64,000 bases of DNA from the NCBI RefSeq assembly GCF_024649945.1, contig NZ_JANKMS010000001.1:186001-250000 (forward strand), given 5' to 3'. Made by a program: the position numbers and the translations under genes. Positions within the stretch are counted from its first letter, which is position 1, and each line of letters begins with the position of its first letter. Below are positions 35,337-43,834 of this stretch, one piece after another. This DNA comes from Flavobacterium panacis (lineage in GTDB: Bacteria; Bacteroidota; Bacteroidia; Flavobacteriales; Flavobacteriaceae). Under the pieces are notes generated by a model. That model was not told the DNA's origin. It worked only from the letters and a program-made list of their open reading frames with translations, and did no database searches.

Positions 35337-35376
35337 AGCCTTTGCCTCTTTGTCTCTCTGTAACTTTGTAACTTAA
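35337..35376. repeat. 8-base-period degenerate tandem repeat
   Basis: AGCCTTTG, CCTCTTTG, TCTCTCTG, TAACTTTG and TAACTTAA lie in register, just before the ung stop codon. On the minus strand they are CAAAGttA-type octamers. Confidence 0.65.
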
Positions 35377-35381
35377 AAAAG

Positions 35382-36047
35382 TTACCATTCAATTTCTTTT
35401 AATCCTTTCGATTTCAAGAAATCATTTGTTTGGCTAAAATGTTTATTTCCAAACCAAAAACCTCTATTAGCGCTTAATGGCGAAGGATGGCCTGATTTTA
35501 AAATATGATGTTTTGAAGCGTCTATCAAAGCTGCTTTCTTTTGAGCAAAACCGCCCCAAAGTAAAAAGACAACATTTTCTGTTTCCTCAGAAATTTTCTT
35601 AATTACAGCATCTGTAAATTTTTCCCAACCTTTACCTTGATGACTTCCAGCTTCAGATTGGCGAACTGTCAAAGTCGCATTTAAGAGAAAAACACCTTGA
35701 TCTGCCCAACGTTCTAAATTTCCTGTTTTAGGAAGAGGTTTTCCCAAATCAGTTTCGATCTCTCTAAAAATATTATATAAAGAAGGCGGAAAAGGAATTC
35801 CATCATTTACAGAAAAACATAAACCATTCGCTTGATTGGGTCCGTGATAAGGATCTTGTCCAATAATTACTACCTTTACTTCATCAAAATGACAATGGTC
35901 AAAAGCAGAAAAAATCTGATTCCCTTTTGGATAACAAACCTTCGTTGCATATTCTGATTTTACAAAATCAATTAAGGTATTGAAATATGGTTTTTCAAAT
36001 TCTTCATTTAAAACCGGTTTCCAAGAAGAATGCATTTTTACGTCCAT
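35382..36047 (-). CDS. ung: Uracil-DNA glycosylase
   Basis: 221 residues. Ung removes uracil from DNA and starts base excision repair. The water-activating motif GQDPYHGPNQANGL is near residue 60 and the DNA-intercalating loop GHPSPLSANRGF is near residue 185. FLLWGGFAQKK is also typical. It is monocistronic and convergent with the DUF4258 gene; their junction holds a palindromic repeat and an 8-base repeat tract. Confidence 0.97.
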   Translation of the reverse strand: MDVKMHSSWKPVLNEEFEKPYFNTLIDFVKSEYATKVCYPKGNQIFSAFDHCHFDEVKVVIIGQDPYHGPNQANGLCFSVNDGIPFPPSLYNIFREIETDLGKPLPKTGNLERWADQGVFLLNATLTVRQSEAGSHQGKGWEKFTDAVIKKISEETENVVFLLWGGFAQKKAALIDASKHHILKSGHPSPLSANRGFWFGNKHFSQTNDFLKSKGLKEIEW

Positions 36048-36145
36048 AACTTTTTTTTGCGAATTTCAGAAATTAATGCTAAAAATCATATTTTTCTGAT
36101 TAGAAATTTAGATCAAAACTGTAGATTTCAATCATAATGTTTTCG

Positions 36146-36153
36146 TACTTTTG
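36146..36153 (+). promoter_or_regulatory. -7 promoter box for mutS2
   Basis: TACTTTTG matches TAnnTTTG, 24 bases before the mutS2 ATG. I see no TTG at the usual upstream distance. Confidence 0.55.
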
Positions 36154-36177
36154 CCTTTACTTTCATAAAGAAATTAA

Positions 36178-38343
36178 ATGATCAGTATTACAGAAAAAAC
36201 ATTACAAGACTTACAATTTCCAACCGTACTTGAAACTATCTCAGAAGGATGCAACACAGATATTGGGAAAGAAAAAGCTTTACAAATAAAACCATTTAGG
36301 GACAAAGAAGAATTAATGCAATCACTGATGCAGACATCAGAGTATGTTTCTTCTTTTCAAAATAATAACGCAATTCCAAATCACGGATTTGACGCTATCA
36401 CTCACGAAATTAAATTTTTAGCAATCGAAGACAGCTTTCTTGAAGTAGGAAGTTTTAGAAAAATTGCCAATCTTTCTGCTACAACAAATGTTTTATTGAA
36501 TTTCTTAAAAAAATTCGATGATTATTATCCAAACATAAACGCAAGAGCATCTCGTGTTGAATTAACAAAAGATATCATCTCTGCAATTGATGCAATAGTA
36601 GATAAATACGGAGAAATTAAAGACAATGCTTCTCCTGCTCTAGCTGGAATTCGTCAAAATATGAACTTGGTTCGCGGAAAAGTAAACCAAAGTTTTGGAG
36701 TAGCTTTAACTCAATACAACAGTTTAGGTTATTTGGACGATATTAAAGAAAGTTTCGTCCAAAACCGTAGAGTTTTAGCGGTTTTAGCCATGTATCGTCG
36801 TAAAGTAAAAGGTTCAATTTTAGGAAGTTCCAAAACCGGAAGTATTGCCTATATCGAACCAGAAGCTACTTTAAAATATTCTAGAGAATTAGCTAATTTA
36901 GAATATGAGGAGAAGGAGGAAATTACAAGAATTTTAAAAAATCTATCCAATGTAATTCGACCTTATCTTCCTTTATTAATTGAATATCAGGATTTTTTAA
37001 GTGATATTGATGTAGTTGCCGGAAAAGCCAAATACGCCAATCGAATTAACGGAATCTTGCCAACCATTACAGATGAAAGAAGATTGTTCTTCAGAGAAGC
37101 CTATCATCCGATTTTGTATTTGAACAATAAACAAAAACAAGAAATTACGCATCCGCAGACGATTGAATTAAAACAAGAAAATAGAATTATTGTAATTTCT
37201 GGACCAAATGCTGGAGGAAAAACCATTTCCTTAAAAACGGTTGGTTTGTTACAATTAATGCTGCAATCTGGAATTTTAATTCCGGTTCATGAAAGAAGCG
37301 AAACTTTCTTGTTTGATAGAATCTTAACTGACATTGGAGACAATCAATCTATTGAAAATCACCTAAGTACTTATAGTTATAGATTAAAAAATATGAATTA
37401 CTTTTTAAAGAAATGTAATCATAAAACCATGTTTTTAATTGATGAATTTGGTACAGGTTCTGATCCTGAATTAGGAGGAGCTTTGGCTGAAATTTTCTTG
37501 GAAGAATTTTATCATCGTGAAGCTTTCGGAATTATTACCACACACTATTCTAATTTAAAAATTCTTGCAAACGAATTGCCATACGCTACAAATGCAAATA
37601 TGATGTTCGACGAAAAATCTCTTGAACCAATGTACAAACTGGCTTTGGGTCAAGCAGGAAGTTCTTTTACTTTTGAAGTAGCTCAGAAAAATGGAATTCC
37701 GTTTGGATTGATTAACCGTGCAAAAAAGAAAATCGAAGTTGGAAAAGTTCGTTTTGATAAAACCATTGCAACACTTCAAAAAGAAAGATCGAAACTAGAA
37801 AAAACTTCTTTAAATTTAAAAGAAGAAGAAACTCGTGCTCGTGAAGAAAGTAAAAAGATGGAAAACATCAATACCAAAATCCAACAAAAATTAGAAAGCT
37901 ATCAGGAATTATACGATAGCAATCAAAAAATAATTTATATCGGACAAAAAATTGATGATATCGCTGAGAAGTATTTCAACAACAAAAATAAAAAAGAACT
38001 AATTGGTGAATTTTTAAAAATTGTTGAGATTGAAAATTCGAAACGTAAAAAAGCCACTCCGAAAGAAACTAAAGCAAAAGTTGAAAAACAAAAAGAGATT
38101 ATTGCAGAAGTACAAGTAAAGGTTGAAGAAATTCGAAAAGAGAAAAAAGAGAAAAAACTGAAGCCAGTAATTGAAAAACCAAAACCAATTTTAAAAGTTG
38201 GTGACCGAGTAAGAATGTTGGACGGAAGATCTGTTGGAAGTATCGATTTGATTGAAAAAAATAAAGCAACTGTTAATTACGGAATTTTTACTTCTAAAGT
38301 TAGTTTAGACGAGTTAGAATTAGTTGAAGCAGTTAAAAAATAA
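36178..38343 (+). CDS. mutS2: MutS2-type DNA-binding ATPase without Smr domain
   Basis: 721 residues. The MutS core has a helical clamp (about 150-300), Walker A GPNAGGKTIS near residue 343, Walker B region LIDEFGTGSDPELGG near 420 and HYSNLKIL. A long charged coiled coil (about 510-660) follows, then a small KOW/SH3-like end (VGDRVRMLDG). The usual C-terminal Smr nuclease domain of MutS2 is absent, and so is the mismatch-recognition domain of MutS1. Members act in suppression of recombination or ribosome rescue; which applies here is not known. Confidence 0.9.
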   Translation: MISITEKTLQDLQFPTVLETISEGCNTDIGKEKALQIKPFRDKEELMQSLMQTSEYVSSFQNNNAIPNHGFDAITHEIKFLAIEDSFLEVGSFRKIANLSATTNVLLNFLKKFDDYYPNINARASRVELTKDIISAIDAIVDKYGEIKDNASPALAGIRQNMNLVRGKVNQSFGVALTQYNSLGYLDDIKESFVQNRRVLAVLAMYRRKVKGSILGSSKTGSIAYIEPEATLKYSRELANLEYEEKEEITRILKNLSNVIRPYLPLLIEYQDFLSDIDVVAGKAKYANRINGILPTITDERRLFFREAYHPILYLNNKQKQEITHPQTIELKQENRIIVISGPNAGGKTISLKTVGLLQLMLQSGILIPVHERSETFLFDRILTDIGDNQSIENHLSTYSYRLKNMNYFLKKCNHKTMFLIDEFGTGSDPELGGALAEIFLEEFYHREAFGIITTHYSNLKILANELPYATNANMMFDEKSLEPMYKLALGQAGSSFTFEVAQKNGIPFGLINRAKKKIEVGKVRFDKTIATLQKERSKLEKTSLNLKEEETRAREESKKMENINTKIQQKLESYQELYDSNQKIIYIGQKIDDIAEKYFNNKNKKELIGEFLKIVEIENSKRKKATPKETKAKVEKQKEIIAEVQVKVEEIRKEKKEKKLKPVIEKPKPILKVGDRVRMLDGRSVGSIDLIEKNKATVNYGIFTSKVSLDELELVEAVKK

Positions 38344-38611
38344 TCTTTCGCTCTTTGAAATTCACCTAAAAAACACCAAAATCAAAATAAAGCGATTTAA
38401 TAAATGATTTTATTTTTTACGTAAAATCAGCTTTCCTTTTTTAAATATTACCTTAAAACCGATTTATGAAAGTCATTTTTGATTTGAAAAATTTATTAAA
38501 AACGAAATTTCAATAGAAAAACAAAATACACAATAAAAAAGCTTAACTTACGCTATAATTGTTTCACATTAACAAACGCTAGAAAAGACGCGGCCTGAAA
38601 CCAACTTTCTA

Positions 38612-39025
38612 ATGGAAAATTTACCTAAAAATAAAAAAATTGTTCTTTTTGACGGAGTTTGCAATCTATGCAGTTCTGCTGTTCAATACATAATCAATCA
38701 CGACAAAAAGGATATTTTTCGATTTGTGGCATTACAATCTGATTTGGGAATTTCAATTTGCAAACACTTAGGAATCAGCTTTTCTAAAATGGATAGTATC
38801 ATTTTATATAATCCAGGAACAGCTTATTTTTACAAATCTTCAGCTGTGATCGAAATTGCCAAAAATTTTGGTGGTCTTTGGAAATTAACTCCTGTTTTTA
38901 GAATTGTTCCCATTTTTATTAGTGACAGAATTTATGATTATGTTGCAAAAAACAGATACAATTGGTATGGTAAAAAAGAAAGCTGCATGATTCCAACTCC
39001 GGAGTTGAAAGCTAAATTTTTATAA
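38612..39025 (+). CDS. DCC family thiol-disulfide oxidoreductase
   Basis: 137 residues with FDGVCNLCSSAVQYII near residue 14, the signature of the DCC family (DUF393), a thioredoxin-like fold with a CxxC pair. RFVALQSD and the later hydrophobic segment before ISDRIYD are typical. Substrate unknown. The gap upstream from mutS2 (38344-38611) is AT-rich, with no gene or repeat that I can support. Confidence 0.85.
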   Translation: MENLPKNKKIVLFDGVCNLCSSAVQYIINHDKKDIFRFVALQSDLGISICKHLGISFSKMDSIILYNPGTAYFYKSSAVIEIAKNFGGLWKLTPVFRIVPIFISDRIYDYVAKNRYNWYGKKESCMIPTPELKAKFL

Positions 39026-39059
39026 AATCACAATCTACAAATTCCAATTTTTCTCAATA

Positions 39060-39162
39060 TTGTCATTTCGACGAAGGAGAAATCTTCGCGAGAATCTCCG
39101 CAATCAAAATGCCAATCTTTGTAGAGCTACTGGTGAAGATTTCTCCTTCGTCGAAATGACAA
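39060..39162 (+). repeat. 103-base palindromic dispersed repeat, copy 2
   Basis: TTGTCATTTCGACGAAGGAG and eight more bases form a perfect 28-base inverted repeat with the right end; the centre is AATCTTTGTAGAGCT. It is the same length as copy 1 (35207-35309) and aligns with its inverse without gaps. It lies between convergent genes. Confidence 0.9.
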
Positions 39163-39183
39163 ACTAAGTGAAAAACTTAGAAT

Positions 39184-39227
39184 AAAAAAAATCCCAAATT
39201 CACATTAATTGGAATTTGGGATTTTTT
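39184..39227. terminator. Bidirectional terminator after ettA, with 7-base repeats
   Basis: AATCCCAAATTC pairs with GAATTTGGGATT, with A and T runs on either side. From 39210 the sequence also reads as heptamers TGGAATT, TGGGATT, TTTTATT and TGGAATT. Confidence 0.82.
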
Positions 39228-39248
39228 ATTTGGAATTTATTAGACGAA

Positions 39249-40940
39249 TTATCTAATCAATTTTCTGTATTTCAAACGTTTTGGAGTTAAGTCACCACCA
39301 AGACGTTTCTTTTTGTTTTCTTCATAGTCAGAGAAACTTCCTTCGAAGAAATAAACTTCAGAATCACCTTCGAAAGCTAAGATGTGTGTACAAATTCTAT
39401 CCAAGAACCATCTGTCGTGAGAAATAATTACAGCACAACCTGCGAAATTCTCCAAACCTTCTTCAAGAGCTCGAAGTGTATTTACGTCAAGATCATTCGT
39501 AGGCTCATCTAGTAAAAGTACGTTTCCTTCTTCTTTTAAAGTCATTGCTAAGTGAAGACGGTTACGTTCTCCACCTGAAAGCATAGAAACTTTTTTGTTT
39601 TGCTCTCCACCACCAAAGTTGAAACGTGATAAGTAAGCTCTTGAATTCACTTGCTTTCCACCCATCATAATCAACTCCTGACCATCTGCAAAGTTTTCCC
39701 AGATAGATTTATTCGGATCAATATTAGAGTGTGACTGATCTACGTAAGCAATTTTTACAGTTTCTCCAACTGAGAATTCTCCGCTATCAGTACTTTGCTC
39801 ACCCATGATCATTTTGAAAATAGTCGATTTACCTGCACCGTTTGGTCCGATAATTCCAACAATACCAGCTTGTGGTAAAGTAAAGTTCAAATTATCATAC
39901 AATAATTTTTCTCCAAAGGCCTTCGCAACATTTTTAGCTTCAATAACATTTGTCCCTAAACGTGGACCATTTGGAATATAGATTTCCAAGTTTTCGTCCA
40001 ATTGTTTTTGATCTTCATTCAATAATTTGTCGTAGTTCTGTAAACGTGCTTTTTGTTTTGTTTGACGACCTTTTGCACCTTGACGAACCCACTCCAACTC
40101 ACGTTCTAAAGTTTTTCTTCTTTTAGAAGCTACTTTTTCTTCCTGAGCCATGCGGTTTGATTTTTGATCTAACCAAGAAGAATAGTTCCCTTTCCATGGA
40201 ATACCTTCTCCTCTATCCAACTCTAAAATCCAACCAGCCACATTATCCAAGAAATAACGGTCGTGCGTTACAGCAATAACAGTTCCTGAGTATTGTGCTA
40301 AGTGTTGCTCTAACCACAGAACTGACTCAGCGTCAAGGTGGTTGGTAGGCTCATCTAAAAGTAATACATCTGGTTGTTGCAACAACAAACGACATAAAGC
40401 TACACGACGACGCTCACCTCCAGAAAGGTTTTTAATCGGCGTATCACCTTCTGGAGTACGCAATGCATCCATTGCAATTTCTAATTTTGTATCGATTTCC
40501 CAAGCACCAAGCGCATCAATTTTGTCTTGTAAAGCGGCCTGACGATCCATCAATTTATCCATTTTATCTGGATCTGAATAGTTTTCTTCAAGACCAAATA
40601 AATCATTAATTTGATTATATTCTTCTAAAACTGCCATAGTCTCAGCTGCACCTTCACGAACAATTTCGATAACTGTTTTAGAATCATCAAGAATTGGCTC
40701 TTGCTCTAAATATCCTACTGTATATCCTGGTTGAAAAACAACATCTCCCTGATAATTTTTATCGACACCTGCAATAATTTTTAAAAGAGAAGATTTTCCA
40801 GAACCGTTAAGACCCAAAATACCAATTTTAGCTCCGTAAAAGAAACTTAAATAAATATTTTTAAGTACTGGTTTGTCTGCTCCCTGATAGGTTTTACTCA
40901 ATTTCTGCATTGAGAAAATTACTTTCTTATCGTCTGACAT
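39249..40940 (-). CDS. ettA: Energy-dependent translational throttle protein EttA (ABC-F ATPase)
   Basis: 563 residues with two ABC ATPase domains: Walker A GLNGSGKSSL (about 44) and GPNAGKST-like GPNGAGKSTI (about 365), signatures NLSGGERRRVALC and MLSGGERNRLHLA, and Walker B LLLDEPTNHLD and LLLDEPTNDLD. The length and the linker between the domains (SSWLDQKSNRMAQEEK on) are those of EttA, which binds the ribosomal E site and gates the first peptide bond according to energy state. It precedes a small membrane protein gene and holA on the same strand. Confidence 0.95.
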   Translation of the reverse strand: MSDDKKVIFSMQKLSKTYQGADKPVLKNIYLSFFYGAKIGILGLNGSGKSSLLKIIAGVDKNYQGDVVFQPGYTVGYLEQEPILDDSKTVIEIVREGAAETMAVLEEYNQINDLFGLEENYSDPDKMDKLMDRQAALQDKIDALGAWEIDTKLEIAMDALRTPEGDTPIKNLSGGERRRVALCRLLLQQPDVLLLDEPTNHLDAESVLWLEQHLAQYSGTVIAVTHDRYFLDNVAGWILELDRGEGIPWKGNYSSWLDQKSNRMAQEEKVASKRRKTLERELEWVRQGAKGRQTKQKARLQNYDKLLNEDQKQLDENLEIYIPNGPRLGTNVIEAKNVAKAFGEKLLYDNLNFTLPQAGIVGIIGPNGAGKSTIFKMIMGEQSTDSGEFSVGETVKIAYVDQSHSNIDPNKSIWENFADGQELIMMGGKQVNSRAYLSRFNFGGGEQNKKVSMLSGGERNRLHLAMTLKEEGNVLLLDEPTNDLDVNTLRALEEGLENFAGCAVIISHDRWFLDRICTHILAFEGDSEVYFFEGSFSDYEENKKKRLGGDLTPKRLKYRKLIR

Positions 40941-40988
40941 TTTTTATATTATTATATTAATTGTTATATTTTTTTATTGAAATCTAAA

Positions 40989-41171
40989 TTAAACTCTACC
41001 TTTTAAAGCATTGAATACCCAAGCGATAGCAAAAAAACCAACTCCTACAGCTCCAAATCCCCAGCCCGAAACATCACTATATCTAAAAGCTCCAAGACCT
41101 ATAAGCAACAATCCCATAAGTATCATTATAAAAGTCGCCCATCCTAAAATGGTATTTTTATTCATTCCCAT
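40989..41171 (-). CDS. CAL67264-type small membrane protein
   Basis: 60 residues with two membrane helices (ILGWATFIMILMGLLLIGLGA and AVGVGFFAIAWVFNAL, the latter abbreviated) and the motif FRYSD between them. It fits the flavobacterial family I know as CAL67264. Function unknown. The start could also be the second ATG (41165). It lies between holA and ettA, 48 bases upstream of ettA. Confidence 0.75.
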   Translation of the reverse strand: MGMNKNTILGWATFIMILMGLLLIGLGAFRYSDVSGWGFGAVGVGFFAIAWVFNALKGRV

Positions 41172-41234
41172 AATTGTGTAATAATTTTAAGTAGTAAAAT
41201 TTTTAGAAACGCAAATATCGTGAATTTTAATGGC

Positions 41235-42239
41235 TTAATTAAATATTTTATACAGCATTTCTTTTAGTAAATCTCCCTGAGGTAAAGCATTAGCCCCCAC
41301 TCCTTTACTTTTGATATCAATATCTCGTAAAGCTCCCACAATCTGACTTACTTTTCGCATGGGATAATTTTTAATCGCCAAATCGTACTCTTTTAAGAAA
41401 TACGGATTTACTCCAATTGCCGCAGCAACATTCTTTGGATTTTTATCTTTTAGACCGTGATATTTTAAAAGTTGCACGAAGAATCCAAACACTAATCCAG
41501 TTGTCATCACCAACGGATACTCTTTTGGATTGTGCGCAAAATTCTCTGCAATCTTATAAGCCTTTAATTGATTACGCTCTCCAATGGCTTTTCGAAGTTC
41601 AAATACATTATAATCTTTACTAAAACCAATATTTTCTTCAATATGTTCAGCGGTAATCATTGTTCCTTGCGGCAAAATAATCTGTAACTTTTCTAGTTCA
41701 TTATTGATTTTACTCAAATCAGTCCCTAAGAACTCCACAAGCATCGCATTTGCTTTTGGATCAATAGTATATTTCTTCCCTGCCAAAACACGTTTGATCC
41801 AGTCTCCAACCTGATTTTCGTATAATTTTTTACTTTCGTAAACGATACCGTTTTGGGCCAATAATTTAGTTACTTTTTTACGCTTATCAAGTGTTTTGTA
41901 TTTATAACAAAAAACCAAAACCGTAGTTTCCATTGGATTATTGACATACGATTCTATTTTATCAATTGTACGAGATAAATCCTGAGCTTCTTTCACTATA
42001 ACAACCTGACGATCAGCCATCATAGGATAGCGCTTGGCCGTTGAAACAATATCGTCTACAGATACATCTCTCCCATACAAAACCGTCTGATTAAAACCTT
42101 TTTCTTCTTCGGCTAAAACATTCTGTTCGATATACTCCGATAACTTATCAATATAATAAGGTTCTTCACCCATTAAAAAATAAATCGGCTTAATATTTCC
42201 GGCTTTTATATCATTAACGATTTTTACAACTTCGTCCAT
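41235..42239 (-). CDS. holA: DNA polymerase III subunit delta
   Basis: 334 residues. HolA opens the beta clamp within the clamp loader. The N-terminal fold begins with IYFLMGEEPYYIDKLSEYIEQ, then FNQTVLYGRD and YPMMADRQVVIVKEAQ; the central part has LLVEFLG-like LVEFLGTDLSKINNELEKL, and the helical collar ends the protein. All fit the delta family. It is divergent from the HsdR_N-type gene, with a short spacer holding 7-base repeats. Confidence 0.94.
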   Translation of the reverse strand: MDEVVKIVNDIKAGNIKPIYFLMGEEPYYIDKLSEYIEQNVLAEEEKGFNQTVLYGRDVSVDDIVSTAKRYPMMADRQVVIVKEAQDLSRTIDKIESYVNNPMETTVLVFCYKYKTLDKRKKVTKLLAQNGIVYESKKLYENQVGDWIKRVLAGKKYTIDPKANAMLVEFLGTDLSKINNELEKLQIILPQGTMITAEHIEENIGFSKDYNVFELRKAIGERNQLKAYKIAENFAHNPKEYPLVMTTGLVFGFFVQLLKYHGLKDKNPKNVAAAIGVNPYFLKEYDLAIKNYPMRKVSQIVGALRDIDIKSKGVGANALPQGDLLKEMLYKIFN

Positions 42240-42250
42240 TTAAAATTTGT

Positions 42251-42271
42251 TTCAAGTTTAAAGTTTCAAGT
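42251..42271. repeat. 7-base-period repeat
   Basis: Three heptamers, TTCAAGT, TTAAAGT and TTCAAGT, lie between the divergent holA and HsdR_N-type genes and run up to the promoter of the latter. Confidence 0.5.
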
Positions 42272-42275
42272 TAGT

Positions 42276-42304
42276 TTGAAACAAAAAACTATTTTATATT
42301 TTTG
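42276..42304 (+). promoter_or_regulatory. Promoter for the HsdR_N-type gene, close to its start
   Basis: TTG (42276-42278), 18-base spacer and TATTTTTG (42297-42304), both ideal. The ATG at 42309 is four bases beyond the box, so the message is probably leaderless. Confidence 0.7.
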
Positions 42305-42308
42305 CTTT

Positions 42309-42761
42309 ATGCAGCGATTAAACTTTCCGATCTATAGTTTTCGATTCAAAAATAGCGAAAATAAAGTGTCTATTTTTGATGAAATAAGAAAAAAATTTAT
42401 AATTCTTACTCCTGAAGAATGGGTTCGTCAGCACGTTGTTCATTTTTTAATTTACGAAAAAAAATATCCGAAATCGTTAATTAATGTAGAGAAAGTTTTA
42501 AAAGTCAACGGATTAAGAAAACGATACGATGTTGTCGTTTTTAATTCAGATGGTTCTATACATATATTAGTAGAGTGTAAAGCACCCGAAGTTAAGATCT
42601 CTCAGGCAACTTTTGATCAAATTGCGCGTTACAATATGACAATGCAGGCACGGTTTTTGAATGTCACAAACGGACTAAACCATTTTTATTGTCAAATGGA
42701 TTTTGAAAACGAAAAATATGAGTTTTTAAGAAACCTGCCTGACTATAAAGAAAACCATTAA
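42309..42761 (+). CDS. HsdR N-terminal-like PD-(D/E)XK domain protein
   Basis: 150 residues from the ATG at 42309 (MQRLNFPIY); the open frame extends to a TTG inside the promoter, which is rejected. LTPEEWVRQHVVHFL and the catalytic pattern RYDVVVF...LVECKAP fit the nuclease domain of type I restriction HsdR N-terminus, here as a free-standing domain. No HsdM, HsdS or helicase part is near. Such solitary proteins are widespread in Bacteroidota; their role is not known, so restriction is not claimed. It is directly followed by a GT2 gene on the same strand. Confidence 0.85.
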   Translation: MQRLNFPIYSFRFKNSENKVSIFDEIRKKFIILTPEEWVRQHVVHFLIYEKKYPKSLINVEKVLKVNGLRKRYDVVVFNSDGSIHILVECKAPEVKISQATFDQIARYNMTMQARFLNVTNGLNHFYCQMDFENEKYEFLRNLPDYKENH

Positions 42762-42782
42762 AAATAAATAATTACAATACTT

Positions 42783-43802
42783 TTGGATAAAATAGCAGTT
42801 GTCATTTTAAATTGGAACGGAGTAAAATTGCTTGAGCAGTTTTTACCATCTGTTATTCAGTTTTCAGAAGGTGCGACAATTTATGTTGCAGATAATGATT
42901 CTACAGATACTTCTGTTGAATTTGTTCTACAAAATTTCCCCACCGTTAAGATTGTAAAGAATTCAGGTAATTATGGTTTTGCAAAAGGCTATAATGATGC
43001 CTTAAAACATATAGATGCTGAAATTTATGCATTAGTAAATTCAGATATTGAAGTGACAGAAAATTGGCTAAAACCAATTATCGAGACTTTTGACAATGAA
43101 AAGCAAACTGCCATTATTCAGCCTAAAATTCTGGATTTCAAAAACAAAGAATATTTTGAATATGCAGGCGCAGCAGGTGGTTTCATAGATAAATACGGTT
43201 TCCCATTTTGTAGAGGAAGAATTTTTGAAACTGTAGAAAAAGACAATGGACAATACAATAATAATTGTGAATTATTCTGGGCTTCGGGAGCTTGTTTCTT
43301 CATCAGAAAAAATGTTTATCATGAACTTGGAGGTTTTGATGAAAGTTTTTTTGCACATCAGGAAGAAATTGATTTGTGTTGGCGCGCTTCAAACGAAGGA
43401 CATATTATAAAGTATAATTATCAGTCTCTTGTTTATCACGTTGGCGGAGCGACTTTACAACAAGGAAATCCTAAGAAAACCTATTTGAATTTTAGAAATT
43501 CATTATTAATGCTTGTCAAGAACCTGCCAAAAAGAGGATTATTTTGGGTAATCTTCTTCCGTATGGTTTTAGATGGAATTGCAGGTATCCGTTTTCTTAC
43601 ACAAGGTAAATTAGCGCATACTTTTGCTATTTTAAAGGCACATTTTTCATTTTATTGCTTATCTTTAAAATATCTCGGAAAACGAAAAGAATTTCAGATT
43701 CAGCAATACTATATGGTAAAAAGCATCGTTTTCCTTTATTATATGAGGAAAATGACCTTATTTAAAGAAATCTTTAACAGTATTCAAAATATTAAAAACT
43801 AA
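42783..43802 (+). CDS. Family 2 glycosyltransferase
   Basis: 339 residues. A GT-A fold with AVVILNWNGVKLLEQFLPSV at the start, VADNDSTDTS, the DxD-type site in LVNSDIEVTENWL near residue 83, and ACFFIRKNVYHELGGFDESFF near residue 170 with EEIDLCWR. A C-terminal hydrophobic region (VIFFRMVLDGIAG) may touch the membrane. It probably transfers a rhamnosyl-like sugar to a surface glycan; sugar and acceptor are not known. The frame starts with TTG at 42783, 21 bases after the previous stop, and the two are likely co-transcribed. Confidence 0.9.
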   Translation: MDKIAVVILNWNGVKLLEQFLPSVIQFSEGATIYVADNDSTDTSVEFVLQNFPTVKIVKNSGNYGFAKGYNDALKHIDAEIYALVNSDIEVTENWLKPIIETFDNEKQTAIIQPKILDFKNKEYFEYAGAAGGFIDKYGFPFCRGRIFETVEKDNGQYNNNCELFWASGACFFIRKNVYHELGGFDESFFAHQEEIDLCWRASNEGHIIKYNYQSLVYHVGGATLQQGNPKKTYLNFRNSLLMLVKNLPKRGLFWVIFFRMVLDGIAGIRFLTQGKLAHTFAILKAHFSFYCLSLKYLGKRKEFQIQQYYMVKSIVFLYYMRKMTLFKEIFNSIQNIKN

Positions 43803-43807
43803 ATTTG
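43800..43807 (+). promoter_or_regulatory. -7 promoter box for the OmpA-like gene
   Basis: TAAATTTG matches TAnnTTTG, starting at the last base of the GT2 stop codon and 27 bases before the ATG. Confidence 0.5.
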
Positions 43808-43834
43808 TAATCAAGTCTAATTAAAATTAAATTT

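Noticed and set aside
38344..38611. Spacer before the DCC gene scanned for a small RNA or small gene
   Set aside because: AT-rich with no terminator-like hairpin, promoter pair or coding-like frame that I could support.
35207..39162. Palindromic copies considered as insertion sequence remnants flanking a transposon
   Set aside because: The genes between them (ung, mutS2, DCC protein) are core genes, and no transposase or target duplication is seen.
42309..42761. Type I restriction-modification system
   Set aside because: Only a lone HsdR_N-type domain; no methylase, specificity subunit or helicase is nearby.
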